DNA from: Maliibacterium massiliense
GTDB taxonomy: Bacteria > Bacillota > Clostridia > Christensenellales > Maliibacteriaceae
Length of the DNA: 64,000 nucleotides
NCBI RefSeq assembly: GCF_900604345.1
Contig: NZ_LR026983.1
Span: forward strand, 868,001 to 932,000
Direction: 5' to 3'
Shown: positions 61,036 to 64,000 of the stretch, in pieces
Position numbering within the stretch: position 1 is the first letter of the stretch
Layout of the letters: each line of letters opens with the position of its first letter
Program-made: the position numbers and the translations under genes
The notes under the pieces: generated by a model
The model's database searches: none
What the model was told of the DNA's origin: nothing
What the model saw: the letters and a program-made list of their open reading frames with translations, nothing else

Positions 61036-61740
61036 TTAATCGATGCGCAGCATGCGGTAGCCCACGCCGATATGCGTCTGGATATACTTGGGCTGGGATG
61101 GGTTGGGTTCGATCTTTTTGCGCAGGGTGGCCATAAACACCCGAAGCGACGGCACATCGCTCTGCAGCGCGTTTGTCCACACCTCCTTGAGGATGTAGTT
61201 GTGGGTCAGCACCTTGCCCACGTTGCGTGCAAGCAGGCACAAAAGCTTGTACTCGATGGGGGTGACGTGCACCTCCTGCCCGGCCAGGTACACGCAGCCC
61301 GAGGCATAGTCGATCTTTAAATCGCCGTTGGTAAAGACCGCCTCCTCGCTGCCTGCCTGCACGCTGTAGCTGACGCGCCGCAGCGCCACGCGCAGGCGGG
61401 CCAGCAGCTCCTCCACGCTGAAGGGCTTGGTCAGATAGTCGTCCGCGCCGGCGTCCAGCGCCTCGATCTTGTCGCGCTCCTCGCTGCGCGCGCTCACCAC
61501 GATGATGGGCACGCTGGACCATGTGCGCACCTTGCGGATGATGTCCACGCCGTCCATGTCGGGCAGCCCCAGATCCAGCAAAATCACGTCGGGATGCTGG
61601 GAGACCGCCTCCATAATGGACTGGCTGCCCGTGCCCGCAGTATGAAAGCGGTACCCCTGCGTCTCAAGCGTGGTGGTGATCAGGTTGCGCACCGCGTGGT
61701 CGTCCTCCACCACCAGGATCAGGGGCTTGACGTTATTCAT
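61036..61740 (-). CDS. kdpE: KdpE response regulator
   Basis: This 234-residue OmpR-type regulator has a receiver (VVEDDHAVRNLI, phosphorylated Asp in ILLDLGLPDMDG) and a winged helix (LTPIEYKLL-type VTPIEYKLLCLL; LRVFMATLRKKIEPNP..YIQTHIGVGYRM). KdpE activates kdpFABC under K+ limitation. It overlaps kdpD by 8 nt. The kdpABC genes are not in the window. Confidence 0.93.
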   Translation of the reverse strand: MNNVKPLILVVEDDHAVRNLITTTLETQGYRFHTAGTGSQSIMEAVSQHPDVILLDLGLPDMDGVDIIRKVRTWSSVPIIVVSARSEERDKIEALDAGADDYLTKPFSVEELLARLRVALRRVSYSVQAGSEEAVFTNGDLKIDYASGCVYLAGQEVHVTPIEYKLLCLLARNVGKVLTHNYILKEVWTNALQSDVPSLRVFMATLRKKIEPNPSQPKYIQTHIGVGYRMLRID

Positions 61741-64000
61741 GGATGGTTACCTCCTCCGCTTGCAGCGTAAAGTGAAACACAGCGCCGTGAGGCGCGTTGT
61801 CGCGCACGTACATCTGCCCGCCGTGGGCAAGTATGATGGAACGGCACAGCGCAAGGCCCAATCCCAGGCCGCGCCGGCTGTCCCCCCTGCCATTGCTGGC
61901 TGTGTAAAACATATCAAAAACCTTTTCCTTGGCGTCATCGGGGATGCCGTCGCCGTCGTCTGCGATCTCCACCGCCACAAACGCGTCCGCGCGCCGGGCC
62001 GATACGGTGATGTGGGAGCCGGCGGGCGTGTATTTGATCGCATTGTCTACGATGTTGATGATCACCTGCATGATCAAGCGGGCGTCCATCCGCGCCAGCA
62101 GCAGGTCGTCGGGGATATCCACCGCGATATGGTGCTCGCTCGCCTTGCGGTCAACGTGGCGCAGCGCCTCTGCCACCACCTCGGCGATAAGCTCACCCTC
62201 CATGTGGATCTGCATGGTGCCGTCCTCGATGCGGGTGACCGAGAGCAGGTTTTCCACCAGATTGATCAGCCACATCGCGTCATCGTAGATATCGGTGTAG
62301 AGCTGCTGCTTTTTGGCCGCGTCCATGGTATCGGCGTTGCCGATAAGCACGCCCGCGTTGCCCGAGATGCTGGTAAGCGGGGTGCGCAGATCATGCGAGA
62401 TGGCGCGCAGCAGGTTGGCGCGCAGCTGTTCCTTCTGCGCCTTGAGCGCGATTTCGTTCTTGGTCTGGTTGAGCTGCACCTTCTCCAGCGCCAGCGCGCA
62501 CTCCCCCAGCATGGCAATGAGCAGGTTGGTTTCATAGGTACCCACCGCCCCGTCGTCCATGGCCACGCCCACCACCGCGAACACCTGCGCATTGCCCCGC
62601 ACCGCAAGGTAGAGGCACTTGGCACCGGGCAGGGTGCTGGTGGTAGCGCCGGCGTGTTTGTTGTTTTTAAACACCCACTGGGCCACGGCGCGCTCGTCGT
62701 CGGCGATGTAGCCGTCGATGCGCTGGAGCGCATCCTCGCGCGGGAACACCTGCGGGGCCGCCAGCGCACCGTCCGCAGCGGGATAGAACACGATGGTCTT
62801 ATCCAGCAGGCGGCGCATCTGGTGGGCCGTTGCGTCGATGATGTCCTGCTGCGTCTCTGCGCGCTGGAGCATCTGGCTGGTATCCAGCAGAATCTCCGTG
62901 CGGTAGGCCTTGCGGGCGCTGATGCGGGCCTGCTCCTTGATGCGCGTGGTGAGCGTGCCGATCACAAGCGCCACGGCGAACATGATCAAAAACGTCACCG
63001 GATATCCCTTGTCGTACGCGGCCAGGGTAAAGCGTGGCTCGGTAAAGAGGTAATTGAAGGTGAGCACGCTCAAAAGCGAGGCGGCCACGCAGTAGACGCG
63101 GCCCGTGGTCACCAGGGCGCTGATCACCACCCCCAAGATATACACCATGATGATGTTGGCCTCGGAAAAGCCCAAATGCTGGAACCACAGGCCCAGCAGC
63201 GTACTGCCCACCAGCACCAACAGGGTGTTGAAGATGCTCCCAAGGGAAAAGTACTTCTGCACCTCCAGGCGCATGCTGCGCCGGGCACGCCGGTAGGCCG
63301 GCCCCATCTTATCGGGGATGATGTAGATATCCAGGTTGGGTGCAAGCTCGCTCAAGCGCTCGGAGAAGGTGGCCTTGGCCAAGAACAGGCGCCGCTTGGT
63401 GTTGCTGCGGCCCAGCACCACCTTTGATACGCCCGCCGCGCGCGCGTACTCTGCAATCTGCAGGGCCACGTCGTCGCCGAACACGGTGACCACCCTGGCG
63501 CCCAGCTGCTTGGCCAGCTGAATGTTCTCCTGCAGGCGGGCGCGGTCTTTTGCGCAGAGCTGGGCAAACTGCGGCGTCTCCACAAACAGCGCCGTAAACT
63601 GTCCGTGGAAGGCGCCGGCCATGCGCGCTGCGGTGCGGATGACCTTGGCGCTGGAGGGCGCGGGCGACAGGCAGATGAGGATGTGCTCCTCGGTAAAGTA
63701 GTCCGCCCTGGCCGAGAGCTGCTTTTTGCGCTCAAAGATGCGGTTGACGCGGTCCGCGGTGCGCCGCAGCGCGATCTCGCGCAGCGCCACCAGGTTTTCC
63801 ATGCTGAAGAAGTGGTGCAGCGCGTGCTTGGCCTGATGCGCGCGGTATACCTTGCCCTGGTTGAAGCGCGCGATGAGCTCCTCGGGCTCGATATCCACCA
63901 GCTCCACCTGCTCGGCGCTGTCAAACACCTCGTCGGGGATGCGCTCGCGCACGGCCACACCCGTGATGGAGGCGATGATATCGTTGAGGCTCTCGATGTG
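61733..64000 (-). CDS. kdpD: KdpD sensor histidine kinase (5' end beyond the window)
   Basis: The 755 visible codons run without a stop to the window edge (first codons HIESLNDIIASITGV), so the N-terminal KdpD domain is cut. Present are the end of the Kdp domain, a USP-like domain (near 80-210), four TM helices (near 240-345), a GAF-like region and the kinase core (SHDLRTPLTSISG, NAIKYTP, DDGDGIPDDAKEKVFDMF, GLGLGLALC). It senses K+/turgor and signals to KdpE. The apparent GTG at 63958 is not the true start. Confidence 0.95.
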   Translation of the reverse strand, partial: HIESLNDIIASITGVAVRERIPDEVFDSAEQVELVDIEPEELIARFNQGKVYRAHQAKHALHHFFSMENLVALREIALRRTADRVNRIFERKKQLSARADYFTEEHILICLSPAPSSAKVIRTAARMAGAFHGQFTALFVETPQFAQLCAKDRARLQENIQLAKQLGARVVTVFGDDVALQIAEYARAAGVSKVVLGRSNTKRRLFLAKATFSERLSELAPNLDIYIIPDKMGPAYRRARRSMRLEVQKYFSLGSIFNTLLVLVGSTLLGLWFQHLGFSEANIIMVYILGVVISALVTTGRVYCVAASLLSVLTFNYLFTEPRFTLAAYDKGYPVTFLIMFAVALVIGTLTTRIKEQARISARKAYRTEILLDTSQMLQRAETQQDIIDATAHQMRRLLDKTIVFYPAADGALAAPQVFPREDALQRIDGYIADDERAVAQWVFKNNKHAGATTSTLPGAKCLYLAVRGNAQVFAVVGVAMDDGAVGTYETNLLIAMLGECALALEKVQLNQTKNEIALKAQKEQLRANLLRAISHDLRTPLTSISGNAGVLIGNADTMDAAKKQQLYTDIYDDAMWLINLVENLLSVTRIEDGTMQIHMEGELIAEVVAEALRHVDRKASEHHIAVDIPDDLLLARMDARLIMQVIINIVDNAIKYTPAGSHITVSARRADAFVAVEIADDGDGIPDDAKEKVFDMFYTASNGRGDSRRGLGLGLALCRSIILAHGGQMYVRDNAPHGAVFHFTLQAEEVTIHE

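Overview
This 64 kb window looks like the chromosome of a strictly anaerobic, high-G+C member of the Bacillota (Clostridia, possibly a Christensenellales-type gut or sediment organism). The evidence is strong GGAGG-type ribosome binding sites with frequent GTG/TTG starts, Rex, YesM/YesN-type two-component regulators, YitT, EndoA/MazF, Fe-S-fused aldo/keto reductases, and an oxygen-sensitive Hdr-type electron-transfer cluster. Species assignment is inference; no rRNA is present. One tRNA (Arg, CCG) and the last repeats of a probable type I-C CRISPR array (extreme left edge) are present.

Layout. 1-135: CRISPR array end. 135-3964: membrane protein, phosphodiesterase, GH3 lipoprotein. 4-5.5 kb: AT-richer accessory patch with a Cys-rich small protein/XRE pair, a DUF3892 protein and a candidate small RNA. 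5494-17964: one long leftward operon, rex-mdh-fumC-hdrBCA-flxDCBA-frdB-frdA plus two small genes. 18.1-23 kb: LysR, an AT-rich GT-C-like membrane protein (probable transfer), and a Na+/H+ antiporter-tetR pair with two operators. 23.3-32.4 kb: divergent carbohydrate locus, with a degenerate double-ABC protein and YesM/YesN on the left and a binding protein/ATPase/permease/epimerase operon on the right. 32.6-33.2 kb: a 95-bp-periodic array of structured units directly behind tRNA-Arg. 33.3-39.5 kb: iolB, gap, M29 aminopeptidase, GT2, fba. 39.9-44.9 kb: TM2 protein and the XRE-cupin/potABCD polyamine operon. 45-53.4 kb: accessory stretch of small regulators (two RHH paralogues, a second Cys-rich/XRE module, GntR-DUF1648, XRE-4TM, XRE plus a broken YpsA-like gene) and YitT. 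53.5-57.8 kb: birA-P1 peptidase-acpS-nnr-mazF. 58-60.8 kb: two Fe-S aldo/keto reductases and a VOC protein. 61-64 kb: kdpE and the 3' part of kdpD, cut by the window end.

The most notable system is the 12.5 kb Rex-headed operon. Malate dehydrogenase (LDH-like scaffold with the malate-type Arg) and fumarase convert oxaloacetate to fumarate. A complete HdrABC-FlxABCD set, known elsewhere as an NADH-oxidising flavin-based electron-bifurcating complex, is encoded between fumarase and a soluble-looking FrdAB. The arrangement predicts a cytoplasmic NADH-driven fumarate reductase that also reduces ferredoxin. This coupling is inferred from gene content and order, not shown. Other points of interest are a double-ABC protein lacking recognisable Walker A, Walker B and signature motifs next to a histidine kinase with almost no sensor domain, two copies of a Cys-rich/XRE divergent module each with 25-bp-period direct repeats, and the structured repeat array behind tRNA-Arg.
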